A program made the translations under genes and the position numbers. This document shows positions 56,301-64,000 of a DNA stretch of 64,000 bases, in pieces. Each line of letters begins with the position of its first letter. Within the stretch, counting starts at the first letter, position 1. The stretch is from Trissonchulus latispiculum. Taxonomy: Eukaryota; Nematoda; Enoplea; Enoplida; Ironidae. The notes beneath the pieces were generated by a model. That model was not told where the DNA came from, ran no database searches, and worked only from the letters and a program-made list of their open reading frames with translations. The stretch spans positions 23,164-87,163 of the forward strand of contig JASAND010013601.1 of NCBI GenBank assembly GCA_030248195.1, written 5' to 3'.

Positions 56301-58966
56301 GTGTCTTCCAACTTTTCCTCATATAAGACTAGATTTTGTATTTAGTTCAGCAGTTGGGCCAGCCAGAGATCTATCGGGCCTCTCTTGATTCCTGTTCCGT
56401 TCGTGGAGGAAAGGATCTGTTTGTTATTGGACGAAATTTTGCCAAAGATGCTGTTGTGACTTTCAAAGAAACCGATGCAGGTTGGCAGTCTTTTTGTCAA
56501 TTTCCTGCTACTAACTGTAGTGTAATATGTATTTTTAATTTAACAGTATATCATTGGTTGTACCAAGAGTACATAATAGAATAAGAGTATGAAACTCTTA
56601 CGCTACTATGTACTAAACATGCTTGGCATGCTCGGGTCGCTAACTCGGGACCCCCCCCCGAAAGTCTCGGGGGGGGTCCCACCCTACACTAATTACATGC
56701 TTTCATACAAGTGTGTGTCTGCTCACTGATTGGCTAATTAGCTTAGGCTTACGATAGGCATTTTATTAGTAATTATTAATTAATTATAACTTTACTTAGG
56801 TTAATATAATTAAAAAACTAATTCGACAACTTTGTAGCATTCTTTCTGCTCTTTCCAACGATATAAAAATTGTTGCACAAAACAAAAATTCGTAGGAATA
56901 TAGTCTGCCACAATTTTTATATCGTTGGAAAGAGCAGAAAAAATGCTACATAGTTGTCGAATTAGTTTTTTAATTATATTAACCTAATTAAAGTTATAAT
57001 TAATTAATTAATAATTACTAATAAAATGCCTATCGTAAGCCTAAGCTAATTAGCCAATCAGCGAGCAGACACACACTTGTATGAAAGCATGTAATTAGTG
57101 TAGGGTGGGACCCCCCCCGAGACTTTCGGGGGGGGTCCCGAGTTAGCGACCCGAGCATGTCAAGCATGTTTAGTACATAGTAGCGTAAGAGTTTCATACT
57201 CTTATTCTATTATGTACTCTTGGTTGTACGTATTGTATACTTTTCCTAGAATAGAATTTTTCATTTTGTAGAGGGAAAGAATATTTGGAGTGCTCAAGCA
57301 GCTGTTCAGCGAAATTACTTGCATCAGGTAAACGCAAAATACTTTGTTTTGATGAGCAACCTTGAAAAACTAACTATTATGTGGTTGCCAGCAGCAACAG
57401 AGAACCAAGGTTTTCATGTATCCACCCAGGTTTGTATAAAAATATTTTTTATGTATAATTGCGATTTTTGAGAACCTAAGAAATTTGTTGATACAAAAGG
57501 TTTCTGTTTTAGTGCCATCTGGTATGCACTGTTCCCACATTCCGGGATCTCAACCTGACTGAGCCTGTGGAAGTGTCCCTGGTGGTTCAGTGCGGTCGGA
57601 AAGTCAGTCGACCATTGGCCTTCATGTTCTTTCCTGGTAAGGCTTTCTTTGAGGTCAGACGATAACAACGGCGTTCTCCTCTCTCCTAACTCCACTGTTG
57701 AAGCTAGAATTTTCTGAATTCTAGTGATTTAAAAGTTTAAATTTTTTAAGGTTTTTAATACGCATGAGGCACATCTATAAACCGATTTGCTTCGAATGGT
57801 AAACTGACACCATCAGTTATATAATGTTGATGCAGTTAGTGCTAAACTACAGCTTAAGCTGAAAAAGTTACAGTTAAGCCATGTTGGAGTACCAACCTCT
57901 AAATGGCCTCTGAAAAGAGTCTGTGTTCTTTCTGTATTCTTTACTGTGCTGGCTGTTTTGACGTTTTGGTTTTTTTCTGTAAGATAAACAGCACTTTGAT
58001 GCACCAATTGTACTATTCTGTGTTTATCATGCTATTGTAGAAGCCCATCCAGCAATTCAGTCTACGGAACTGCATCACACGTCGTCGCGTCACGCGGTTC
58101 CTCAGCCTGCCACGTCTGTACCGCCGCCGGCTCCCGTAACCATGGTCAACTTTGCTGTTTCAAAGAATAACTCTGGCATTGTCTATAGCAACGCTGCCTG
58201 CTATCAGGAAGATTCGTCCTCGGGTGCAGTCGCTGTCGCCGCGTCGTCGTCAGCGTCACTGACACAGCAACTGGTAACAGTAGACTCCACGGTTGGAGAT
58301 TTGGCCTCCACTGGTACTCCTACCGCTGTATCGGCAGCAGACGTTGTCCAGATACTCCAGAACAGTCACCACAACTTTGACCACCCTCCTCTGCAAAGCG
58401 TGCCATCCTTCAAGCGTCAGGATTCTCTGGACAGCAGCATCTCATCAGGCTTTCGGCCGCCCTCCATGCTCCTCCGACAGGACTCCAGCGACTCCACGTC
58501 CGGACCGATTTTCAGCTCTGCCGATCCGGTGGACAAAAGCATCACTTCTTTCCTGCACCAGGCGCAGACGGTGGAATCGCTCAGCGTTCCCAGCTCGCCC
58601 TTTCCCGCCATTCATGACTCCATTGCTCGATCTACGCAGGAGATGGCACGACTGGGAGTCCAGTGCTACGGCACGACGGCCCAGCCACCGGCCCAAGCCT
58701 TTGCCTTCTCCCCGACTGACCTGCTGACCTCTGTTACTACCAGCAACGTTTCGCCCAGCTCCATCTGGCAAACCCAGGATCCCCTTTCCACTGATCCCTG
58801 GCTGCCCAACTTTCAGGCCTCGACCAATGCTCAACCGGAGAAGACCTATGCGCCCCTGGAAACAGTGCAAGAAGTCTGCGAGCCTGTCATGAAACACAGC
58901 AGACATCATGGGACCTCAGCGAACACTGCCCCGTTGGAACCAAATATTTATTTGGATTATAAATAA
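47225..58966 (+). CDS. NFAT5-like: NFAT5-like (TonEBP-type) Rel-homology transcription factor, complete ten-exon model
   Basis: Exons: 47225-47315, 48128-48389, 49553-49616, 49747-49869, 50118-50317, 52281-52438, 56346-56480, 57272-57327, 57513-57636, 58041-58966. All phases match and the sum is 2,139 bp (712 residues plus stop). Residues 1-139 are Ser/Pro/Arg-rich. Residues 140-300 form the Rel-homology DNA-binding domain with RARYMSEGSRGAIKDRSG, the recognition-loop motif of NFAT proteins, and LDCIGILKI. Residues 300-405 form the IPT domain (SLDSCSVRGGKDLFVIGRNF). The tail is rich in Ser, Thr, Pro and Gln. NFAT5 in other animals binds DNA constitutively as a dimer and drives osmotic-stress genes; it lacks calcineurin docking, and no PxIxIT-like site was seen here. 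NFAT5 is favoured over NFATc by SSKILC and QLGQPEI at the domain border. The main uncertainty is the first exon. Confidence 0.9.
48128..48389 (+). CDS. NFAT5-like: NFAT5-like exon 2, Ser/Pro-rich linker
   Basis: Acceptor TTGTTGTTTCAG and donor TATCG|GTAAGT are both strong. The correct frame reads PSSTGRRFSHHRGVG and ends SSSPEPPLSSPLPVPVPSPL, a low-complexity segment typical before a Rel-homology domain. A second open frame through the exon is not compatible with exon 3. Confidence 0.8.
49553..49616 (+). CDS. NFAT5-like: NFAT5-like exon 3
   Basis: A 64-bp exon with acceptor TTTTCTTTCAG and donor AGCAAG|GTGGGT. The split codon CG|T joins exon 2 and leaves DDQWKPPDFHSNLGDGKM in frame, leading into the Rel-homology domain. 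Confidence 0.8.
49747..49869 (+). CDS. NFAT5-like: NFAT5-like exon 4, DNA recognition loop
   Basis: 41 codons, phase 0. VELRILNQPEEQHRARYMSE contains the Arg-x-Arg-Tyr-x-x-Glu base-contacting loop, followed by GSRGAIKDRSG. This is the strongest single identifier of the family. Confidence 0.95.
50118..50317 (+). CDS. NFAT5-like: NFAT5-like exon 5, Rel-homology domain middle
   Basis: 200 bp. LSGYEQLGILEAFAATGTG and HPHYKLIPVLGKGNQCNTPC align with the NFAT5 segment ending G-R-N-T-T-P-C. The domain here is more diverged than exons 4 and 6. Donor GT|GTAAGT. Confidence 0.92.
50846..52091. mobile_element. Fold-back element in NFAT5-like intron 5
   Basis: CTTCTGTGAAAATGAGCTGA at the left recurs inverted at about 52072-52091. 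Symmetry continues inward through GAATCCAATG/CATTGGATTC and TTTTCAACGATC/GATCGTTGAAAA to a centre near 51470. The arms are diverged, so it is older than the 56.6 kb palindrome. A 163-bp-type satellite remnant precedes it at about 50655-50840. Confidence 0.75.
52281..52438 (+). CDS. NFAT5-like: NFAT5-like exon 6, end of Rel-homology domain
   Basis: 158 bp. LDCIGILKICSYKLK and YVRLAFRATVDVGGK then LQTVSSKILC match the last strands of the NFAT5 Rel-homology domain. Acceptor TATATTTTTAG, donor GCA|GTAATA. Confidence 0.94.
52553..54550 (-). mobile_element. Satellite-carrying element, copy E (in NFAT5-like intron 6)
   Basis: Inverted. It runs through hairpin 52553-52578 (one stem mismatch, GAGG for GGGG), CTGCGCAG cluster 52620-52668, CGCCGGC palindrome near 52747, GGCGCCAC segment near 52900-53120 and one 163-bp-type unit at about 53200-53480. 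Six or more 147-bp units follow, with TGCATGC at 53574 and 53721 and onward. It is nearly identical to copy C in the first 650 bp. Confidence 0.85.
54551..55138 (-). repeat. Tandem duplication of the end of copy E
   Basis: A direct near-copy of about 54000-54550, including the ACACACGTGAGTCAGAG leader and the GTCGTTGACAT-type box, starting with AACAAGAAATAAAAATGCTC. Unequal crossing-over or a second partial insertion would both explain it. Confidence 0.8.
55139..55960. mobile_element. Fold-back element T4 of the ACAAG...GCTCC superfamily (NFAT5-like intron 6)
   Basis: Arms of about 208 bp (to about 55347 and from about 55753) start AACAAGAAATAAAAATGCTC. They carry AATATGAGT boxes and an inner stem-loop ATATGAGT / ACTCATAT around the palindromic TGCATGCCA. 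The arms are nearly identical, indicating recent activity. The same unit alone sits at 18780-18988. Confidence 0.9.
56346..56480 (+). CDS. NFAT5-like: NFAT5-like exon 7, start of IPT domain
   Basis: 135 bp. QPEIYRASLDSCSVRGGKDL then FVIGRNFAKDAVVTFKE is the first strand pair of the IPT/TIG domain. Acceptor TTGTATTTAG, donor GCAG|GTTGGC (weaker). Confidence 0.93.
56564..57222. mobile_element. Near-perfect 659-bp palindrome in NFAT5-like intron 7
   Basis: The arms begin CAAGAGTACATAATAGAATA and are inverted copies over roughly 310 bp, with a short centre near 56895. The 8-mer GGTTGTAC occurs at 56556-56563 and 57222-57229, overlapping the terminus by one base, so the duplication is 7 or 8 bp. 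Inner boxes include an 8-9-C/G tract around GAAAGTCTCGG. High arm identity indicates a young insertion. Confidence 0.9.
57272..57327 (+). CDS. NFAT5-like: NFAT5-like exon 8
   Basis: 56 bp, GKNIWSAQAAVQRNYLHQ, corresponding to the W-x-x-x-A segment of the IPT domain. Acceptor ATTTTGTAG, donor CAG|GTAAAC. The frame is fixed by both neighbours. Confidence 0.88.
57513..57636 (+). CDS. NFAT5-like: NFAT5-like exon 9, end of IPT domain
   Basis: 124 bp. CHLVCTVPTFRDLNLTEPVE then VSLVVQCGRKVSRPLAFMFF aligns with the final IPT strands (P-x-x-x-x-x-x-x-x-P-V-x-V). Acceptor TTCTGTTTTAG, donor CTG|GTAAGG. Confidence 0.92.
58041..58966 (+). CDS. NFAT5-like: NFAT5-like terminal exon, Ser/Thr/Gln-rich tail
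   Basis: Entered in phase 1 from acceptor CTATTGTAG. 308 residues with runs of Ser and Ala, SFKRQDSLDSSISSGF and repeated RQDS(L/S)DS motifs that resemble phosphorylation sites, and several Trp-Leu-Pro patches. This tail is much shorter than the Gln-rich tail of vertebrate NFAT5. GC is higher than in the introns. It ends YLDYK and TAA. Confidence 0.9.
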
Positions 58967-58989
58967 ATTTATTTGGATTATAAATAAAA
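58961..58989 (+). terminator. Polyadenylation signals overlapping the stop codon
   Basis: AATAAA lies over the stop codon and again about 22 bp later in a duplicated TTTGGATTATAAATAAA. Another AATAAA is at about 59697. Either cluster could serve the NFAT5-like transcript; the distal one would give a normal 3' UTR. Confidence 0.55.
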
Positions 58990-59785
58990 ACTCTGCCGGA
59001 TTGTTTAACATGGTTTGTAAAGGACCAATCAACTATCGCTCAATTAACTATTACTGTCATACTATTCCCATGCTCTGTATTCTATACATACCCATTTTTA
59101 TTTCCTTTTGTGATATACATAAAATGGTATATATGATTGTGTATGTACGTGTCTGTATCTTATTATGTCACAAACTTACGTAATATCAGTATTGCTGACC
59201 TGTCCAATTTGTATTGGCTTCGTATCGTATCTTGCTCTAACGCTGGTTGAGCCACAACACAGTATAACTGATACAGCCCATGAATTGGCTTTAAGAGTAC
59301 CAAACAATAGTATTTAATATTTTTTATTCATTTATGCCAATTGTTGTTTGAAATTAATTTATGATTGTAGGCAGTATGCTCTCCAATTTAATGTCACCGC
59401 CAAGAATTTTTAACTTCTTTTGTCAAGCGGTGTGAGGCAAACTGCTAAAATTGCTAAAACATTTGTAGTACTACAGTAAACTGCAAACCGTCCGTCAAAA
59501 CCAACGGATATTATCAATTTTTTATTTCGTAAACAGGAAACTTTTGGTTGTTCGAAGCTGCTCTCTCTTTATTTCCGCTGGTGCTCAAGTTGGCATCCTG
59601 TTGGGTTCGGTTACTGTTATTGAGACAGTTCGCAACAGGGCTACTGAACGTTGTTTTAATCTTGCTCTCTTTTGTATTTTCATGACAGATAATGGACAAA
59701 TAAAGTTTTAGTTATTCTCATGCGTATGCAGGAGTTTCATTGTTGTAGAGAACATAAGATAGGTAGCTAGGTAGGCAGATATCAT
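58990..59785 (+). other. Probable 3' UTR and downstream DNA of the NFAT5-like gene
   Basis: AT-rich, non-repetitive, no coding features. The distal AATAAAGTTTT at about 59697 is followed by T-rich sequence. Confidence 0.4.
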
Positions 59786-60010
59786 CAAGAGTAAATAATA
59801 GAGTACGACACCGTACTCCTCTTCCTTAATGTAAATGACCAGGTTCGTGACATTAAGACCGAAATCTCCGGGGGGGGGTGGTCACTGTTAACACAGTTGA
59901 CCATATGTTTATATCCGTTTGTACTAAAACGCATCTGATTGGCTAATCCAGAGTTGGAAGTGGGTAGCGGGTACCCGCGGGTAATAGAAATTTTGCTACC
60001 CACAGGCTAC
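59786..60010. repeat. Diverged half-copy of the 56.6 kb palindrome
   Basis: CAAGAGTAAATAATAGAGTA, a C/G tract and CTGATTGGCTAAT occur in the same order as in the left arm at 56564-56760. A GGGTACCCGCGGGTA hairpin element follows at about 59955-60030. Confidence 0.5.
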
Positions 60011-60689
60011 CCGCGCGGGTAGTTGCGGGTATCTCTTGTTGATGTAGTCACTAAAATTCAAGGCATTTTATTGAAAAATGTTCGAAAAAATAGGTTTCGT
60101 GTTGGTAATTTAAAAAAATTGCTGGTTTTCGCTGAGTGCCCTTCTTCACGATTATTAATCTCAGTTAAAATGGGCATTTGACTAAACTTGTTCTATTAGG
60201 TTATATCCAGAAAAGTAATCATAAGACTTTTTCTTTTTTTTGAGCTTTCCAATTGTATTTCTCGCTTTCAGTAAGCAGACTCACTAAATAACTCAGCATA
60301 TAGACTGCTGTTCGTGCCGTTTTTGCAAAGCTTAAATGCCTTGATTGTATGTGTTCCTTTAGTGAAATGGTACATAAGGTCAACCTTTTCAATACAATTG
60401 CCCGAAACTGGGAATGTTTGCTCAAAAAATTGACAAACTAATATTATATAATATAGGCAGGTAGAAAAATCCTGATGACAACTATTATCATAATCCGTTA
60501 GGTAGTAACAAACAGTATTTTAGTTGGGGAACGTATATATAATTTAGCTTAGTTTTTGTTATTCAGAACGGAATAGCTCGTGGTCAGTTTTTGGAATCAA
60601 TCCGAAATCCGCAAACATCCGCAAAGCTCAACCGTTAAAATCCTCTTTTCTAATTCAATCTGGGATGTTTTACATGTTTACGTTCACAG

Positions 60690-60827
60690 GTGGATAAGGA
60701 AGAATTCCTATCCTCTCTGCAAATTCCCCCAGAAGGGTTATCAAAATTGCTCTCACAGGCGGTAAAAAATGCGCCTACAAAGGACATGAAAATTGCTCAA
60801 AGAAAGTTTCCAGATTCACATTTCTGA
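60690..60827 (+). CDS. Possible terminal exon of an unidentified gene
   Basis: After the acceptor-like ACGTTCACAG, 45 codons remain open (VDKEEFLSSLQIPPEGLSKL..., PTKDMKIAQRKF) to a TGA. Composition is protein-like, but no upstream exon was found. The start CAGGTGGATAAGG also resembles a MITE terminus, so it may be non-coding. Confidence 0.25.
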   Translation: MDKEEFLSSLQIPPEGLSKLLSQAVKNAPTKDMKIAQRKFPDSHF

Positions 60828-61140
60828 CGATTATCCGGCTTCGCCTTATTTTCTACTAAAAAATCGTCTAAGCAATGGTATTATTATTAAAAATCGCTAA
60901 TTGTAGTTAAAATTTAGAAAAATTGGTGAAAATAGTGGAATTTTAACGTCGCTAAACTTATCCAAAGGCGTCTATCCTCTACCCGGCCAAATGCGCTTTC
61001 GATAGCCGAACAATACATAATTTTCAGCAAATTCAAAACCTTGAGCATTTTTTAATTTCTGGAAGACGCGTCAATAAAATAGTCCTTAACTTTGTATTTT
61101 GGTCTTCTTTCGATTTCGAATCTAAATGAGTCTAACATTA
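60828..61140. other. Non-coding DNA, no supported feature
   Basis: AT-rich sequence with a CCGGCTTCGCC fragment like those in nearby MITEs. Nothing else could be supported. Confidence 0.35.
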
Positions 61141-61149
61141 ATTTTTCGT

Positions 61150-61335
61150 CGAGATGCACCGAGGCCGGGTCCGAGGCCGGGGCGCGTATTTGGAAAGTGT
61201 ACGTGCGTGTCGCGCAATGAGAAAGTGTACGTGAGCCACGCGCACAATTTCAAAATGTACGTGCATGTCGCGCAATGAGAAAGTGTACGTGAGCTACGCG
61301 CATTTCCAGAAAATGTACGCGCGCGTCGCTCAATG
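61150..61335 (+). repeat. 66-bp GTACGTG/CGCGCAATGAG minisatellite
   Basis: About 2.5 units of AAAGTGTACGTG...CGCGCAATGAG alternate between GTGCGTGTCGC and GTGAGCCACGCGC halves. A single related piece (GTGTACGTGCGTGTCG) is at 22240, also beside a GGGCCGGG tract. Confidence 0.8.
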
Positions 61336-61339
61336 TTAA

Positions 61340-62258
61340 TCTGCATCACCGTATATAGTGCGCATCAAAGCTAAAATATATTTTCTGTATATATATAAAG
61401 AAGTTGGATTTGCTACATATATATTCTTTTACATGTGTTTGGGCAAGTCATCATATGGAAATTGTATTTTTTGAAAACTATTAATTTGACATTTGTTTAA
61501 GGAACATCCTGTTAATGATGATGTTAATTTAAATCGAGCAGCTCAATGTCAATAGAATAAACAGGTTTAAAATTATTCCTGAAATGTCGTGTTCAGTTTC
61601 TCAAGCCGATTCAATAGAGCAACAGCTTGGATTGACCAAAATTTTTCGGGTCTCAGATGTTGTAGTGACTCAAATTTCTTTCGTTCGTTCTTTTATTAAA
61701 GTTTATAAAGGTATTTGCATTTTAGGGTAATTTTTCAACCTTGACCGATTTCCCTCATTTTGCATTCTAATAGATGTTTTAACGAGCTTTTAAAATTAAG
61801 TGTTTAATCATAGGAAACCAGATAGGGTTTACTATAATGAAAATGTTGGTCAAGTTATTTAAGGTGCTGCTTAAGGTCTCACAGAAGCCAATTATCGAAG
61901 GCATGGTCATCGTCGAATTGCTATCAGTTTTGCAAAACCACGACCAAATTATTTCCAGCGATTGTGGAGAATTAAAGGGGGATAGCTTTTTGGCCCATTT
62001 TTCGACTGTCTCCAATTCGCTTTTTTTCACATATTTTGTAGTCCCCATGGGTGCTCAAAACAAGACCAGAGTGTTAACGTAATATTGCTTCTATCGTTCA
62101 GTAGAGCCACTCAAATGTGACCTTGACGTGTGGTAAACATAGGAAAATGAAAGGTTTAAAAGTTTCCAAACTTGCCAAAGTTGGGCACAGTAGGAAAATC
62201 CAGGTTTCGCATACACGTTAGTTTATTTCTCCGTGACGAAGAGCGATTTCATAATAGC
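61340..62258. other. Intergenic DNA, no supported feature
   Basis: AT-rich unique sequence. The longest ORFs (for example 61837-62082) show no domain motifs. Confidence 0.4.
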
Positions 62259-62262
62259 TTAA

Positions 62263-63203
62263 GGTGGTGATTCCTTTTGGAGACATCAACTTTGAACCCT
62301 TATTACTCATTCATTACCTGGACTTAAGAAGTCATTTTTATATCAAAATGGAGCTTAACATTTTTTCTTATTTTACTGCATTTTCGAAGTACTTTAATTT
62401 TCCAGATTTTTTGCAGACAGAAGTAAATTTTTTCGTGAGGCATCGATTATACCATTCGATACCTCTATCAAATACCTGGAGACCCTTTTTTAGTTAATAT
62501 GAAACCGCTCTTCGTAATGGAGATATTAGCTAAAATGTATGCGCAACCTCGTTTTTGCCTACTTTTCCCAACTTTAGCAAGCGACCACTTTAGCTAGAAA
62601 GCAGCAATCGGGGCAACTAAAAAAGGGTCCCTGGGTATTTTTGTGTAAAACATGTCTAGTAAGTGGCAACTCTCTATGATGCATAGTAAATTCTCCACAA
62701 TCGCTGGAAAAAATTTGGTCATGTTTTTGGAAAAACTACATTTTTTATGATAGCAGTGTACAGGATAGCATTTAGAAGATTATAACGCCACGAAGAATCG
62801 GCCTCGACGAGACCATCAAACTGACGCCATTCGTTTAATTTTACGGCTTGCGTAGCTCAAGAAATGGCGGGTTATTTGATCTCTGCAAAAATGACAAGTT
62901 TTCAACGCCAAAATAAGAAAATCAGTTATATCTCATTATAGAGAAACGCTATAAAGGTGCTTCAAAAAGCAAAAATGTAGAGCTCAACAAGATCTTTCGA
63001 ATGAATATAATCATAGCTATGCAACTACTGTCTAATTGTCAAAAAGCGGCAAAAACTGCCCTGTACGGAAACGTATAAGTTTTGAAGCGGGATTGCGCGG
63101 AGGGTGTTAGAATGCTAAAAGAACTTATTTTGGGAAGTTTCATCAAATTTCATCCTGATTTGGACCGTCAACCAATAATATGTGCCCAAAAGGAATCACC
63201 ACC
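62263..63203. mobile_element. TTAA-flanked non-autonomous element (piggyBac-like)
   Basis: GGTGGTGATTCCTTTTGG at the left is matched by CCAAAAGGAATCACCACC-type sequence at the right, with TTAA outside at 62259-62262 and 63204-63207. Subterminal inverted segments are weak. It encodes no transposase. Confidence 0.82.
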
Positions 63204-63256
63204 TTAAATAGGGTTCCCAGTTATTTGACAGAGGTGAAACCGTTGACAGTTGATAT

Positions 63257-63652
63257 TAGGTGATTCCAAAATTTACAGGAATTTAATAGGCATATACATT
63301 CACAACTCAAAGTAGTTATCAAGAGAGTTGAATGATCAATTCTCTTAGGAATTTATAAATTTTATATTTCTTTCTTCACTAGCTTAAGACCTTCTTCACA
63401 GAGGTATCGACTGATATTACCGATGTCTCGCGAAGAATTTACAAAAAATCCTATTTGCAAAAAAGCCTGCAAAAAATCTGTAAAATTATACTTGCTCTAC
63501 AATGCAGTAAAAAGATTTTTGAAAGCCAAACTTAGTTTTATTTCATGTGTTAAAAGAGAAGCTACATTTTGATATTAAACTGGCTCCTTAGCTCCAGGTA
63601 ATGGGTGAGTAAGAATGTTTCAAAGTTGAGGTCTCCAAAAGGAATCACCTAG
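63257..63652. mobile_element. Short relative of the 62.3 kb element
   Basis: TAGGTGATTCC at the left and GGAATCACCTA at the right are inverted and share GGTGATTCC with the neighbour at 62263. The right end also keeps CCAAAAGGAATCACC. The flanks are not clear TTAA sites. Confidence 0.55.
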
Positions 63653-64000
63653 TTAATAAACTGCTTAATCCTTGTCTGAAAAAGTTCTAGGCTACCATAC
63701 CAGGTTACCATGTCTCGATATGCAAACAGAATTACCACATTAGCTTCGAAATTTCCATTTAAGCAGCGAATTTGATTTGATCTATTTGATGAATACAACC
63801 TAAAATTGCCTGGGTACACACAATCATAACACAATGAATATATACATCCTATTTTGGGTCACATTAGTTTCTCTACGCACTAGCAATAATTCAGTCAAAC
63901 TAATCGTCATTCCAAACAGTAACAATAAACAATAAACAAAGTGAAGATAGTATTTTGGAATATAATGTATGTCATAATGTCATATATGTAGGATACATAG

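Noticed and set aside
58293..58727. Alternative frames through the last NFAT5-like exon (144 and 154 codons)
   Set aside because: GC-rich shadows. Only the frame entered from the splice acceptor continues the IPT domain.
1..64000. CRISPR arrays, operons, ribosome binding sites
   Set aside because: The window is eukaryotic, with spliced genes. None of the tandem repeats has spacer structure.

Overview
The window is nuclear DNA from an invertebrate-type metazoan. Two interrupted host genes with GT-AG introns are recognisable in a landscape dominated by small, mostly non-autonomous transposons, fold-back elements and satellites. The metazoan assignment rests on an NFAT5-type Rel-homology transcription factor. 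The species cannot be named from the sequence alone.

Host genes. (1) An ALG11 orthologue, an ER alpha-1,2-mannosyltransferase of N-glycan assembly, lies on the minus strand. It has four phase-0 exons (12617-12456, 10038-9850, 3905-3786, 3477-3148) encoding 267 contiguous residues. The N-terminal exons were not found, and the C-terminal exons are probably left of base 1. (2) An NFAT5-like gene lies on the plus strand with ten exons from 47225 to 58966. The exons sum to 2,139 bp, an exact multiple of three, and predict a 712-residue protein with a disordered N-terminus, Rel-homology domain, IPT domain and Ser/Thr/Gln-rich tail. Its introns hold large transposon insertions. Two weaker candidates for host exons are at 17454-17055 (minus) and 60690-60827 (plus).

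Layout. 1-2.66 kb: nested fold-back elements. 3.1-12.6 kb: ALG11 exons separated by satellite-carrying elements, hAT MITEs and a TTAA-flanked palindrome. 13.6-21.3 kb: two fold-back elements and two satellite-carrying elements. 22.6-33.3 kb: a broken reverse transcriptase whose reading frame is split by about 8 kb of insertions, followed by an array of short hairpins, the whole bracketed by a 422/425-bp direct repeat. 33.3-46.7 kb: MITEs, fold-backs, GC-rich minisatellites and an RNase H fragment. 47.2-59.7 kb: the NFAT5-like gene. 59.7-64 kb: intergenic DNA with a minisatellite and TTAA-flanked elements.

Main novelty. Fold-back elements (13646-14450, 17603-18328, 30614-31400, 55139-55960) have almost unrelated arms but the same architecture. 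Their termini read ACAAG...GCTCC, three AATATG-G boxes are spaced about 50 bp apart, and an inner stem-loop is closed by ATATGRG/CYCATAT. Satellite-bearing elements (4253-6119, 10622-11978, 18989-21333, 29009-30518, 52553-54550) appear to share one of those termini. Their other end is a CTCATATT box followed by a 26-bp hairpin with 11-bp stems. I infer one poorly described superfamily; no protein for it is visible here.
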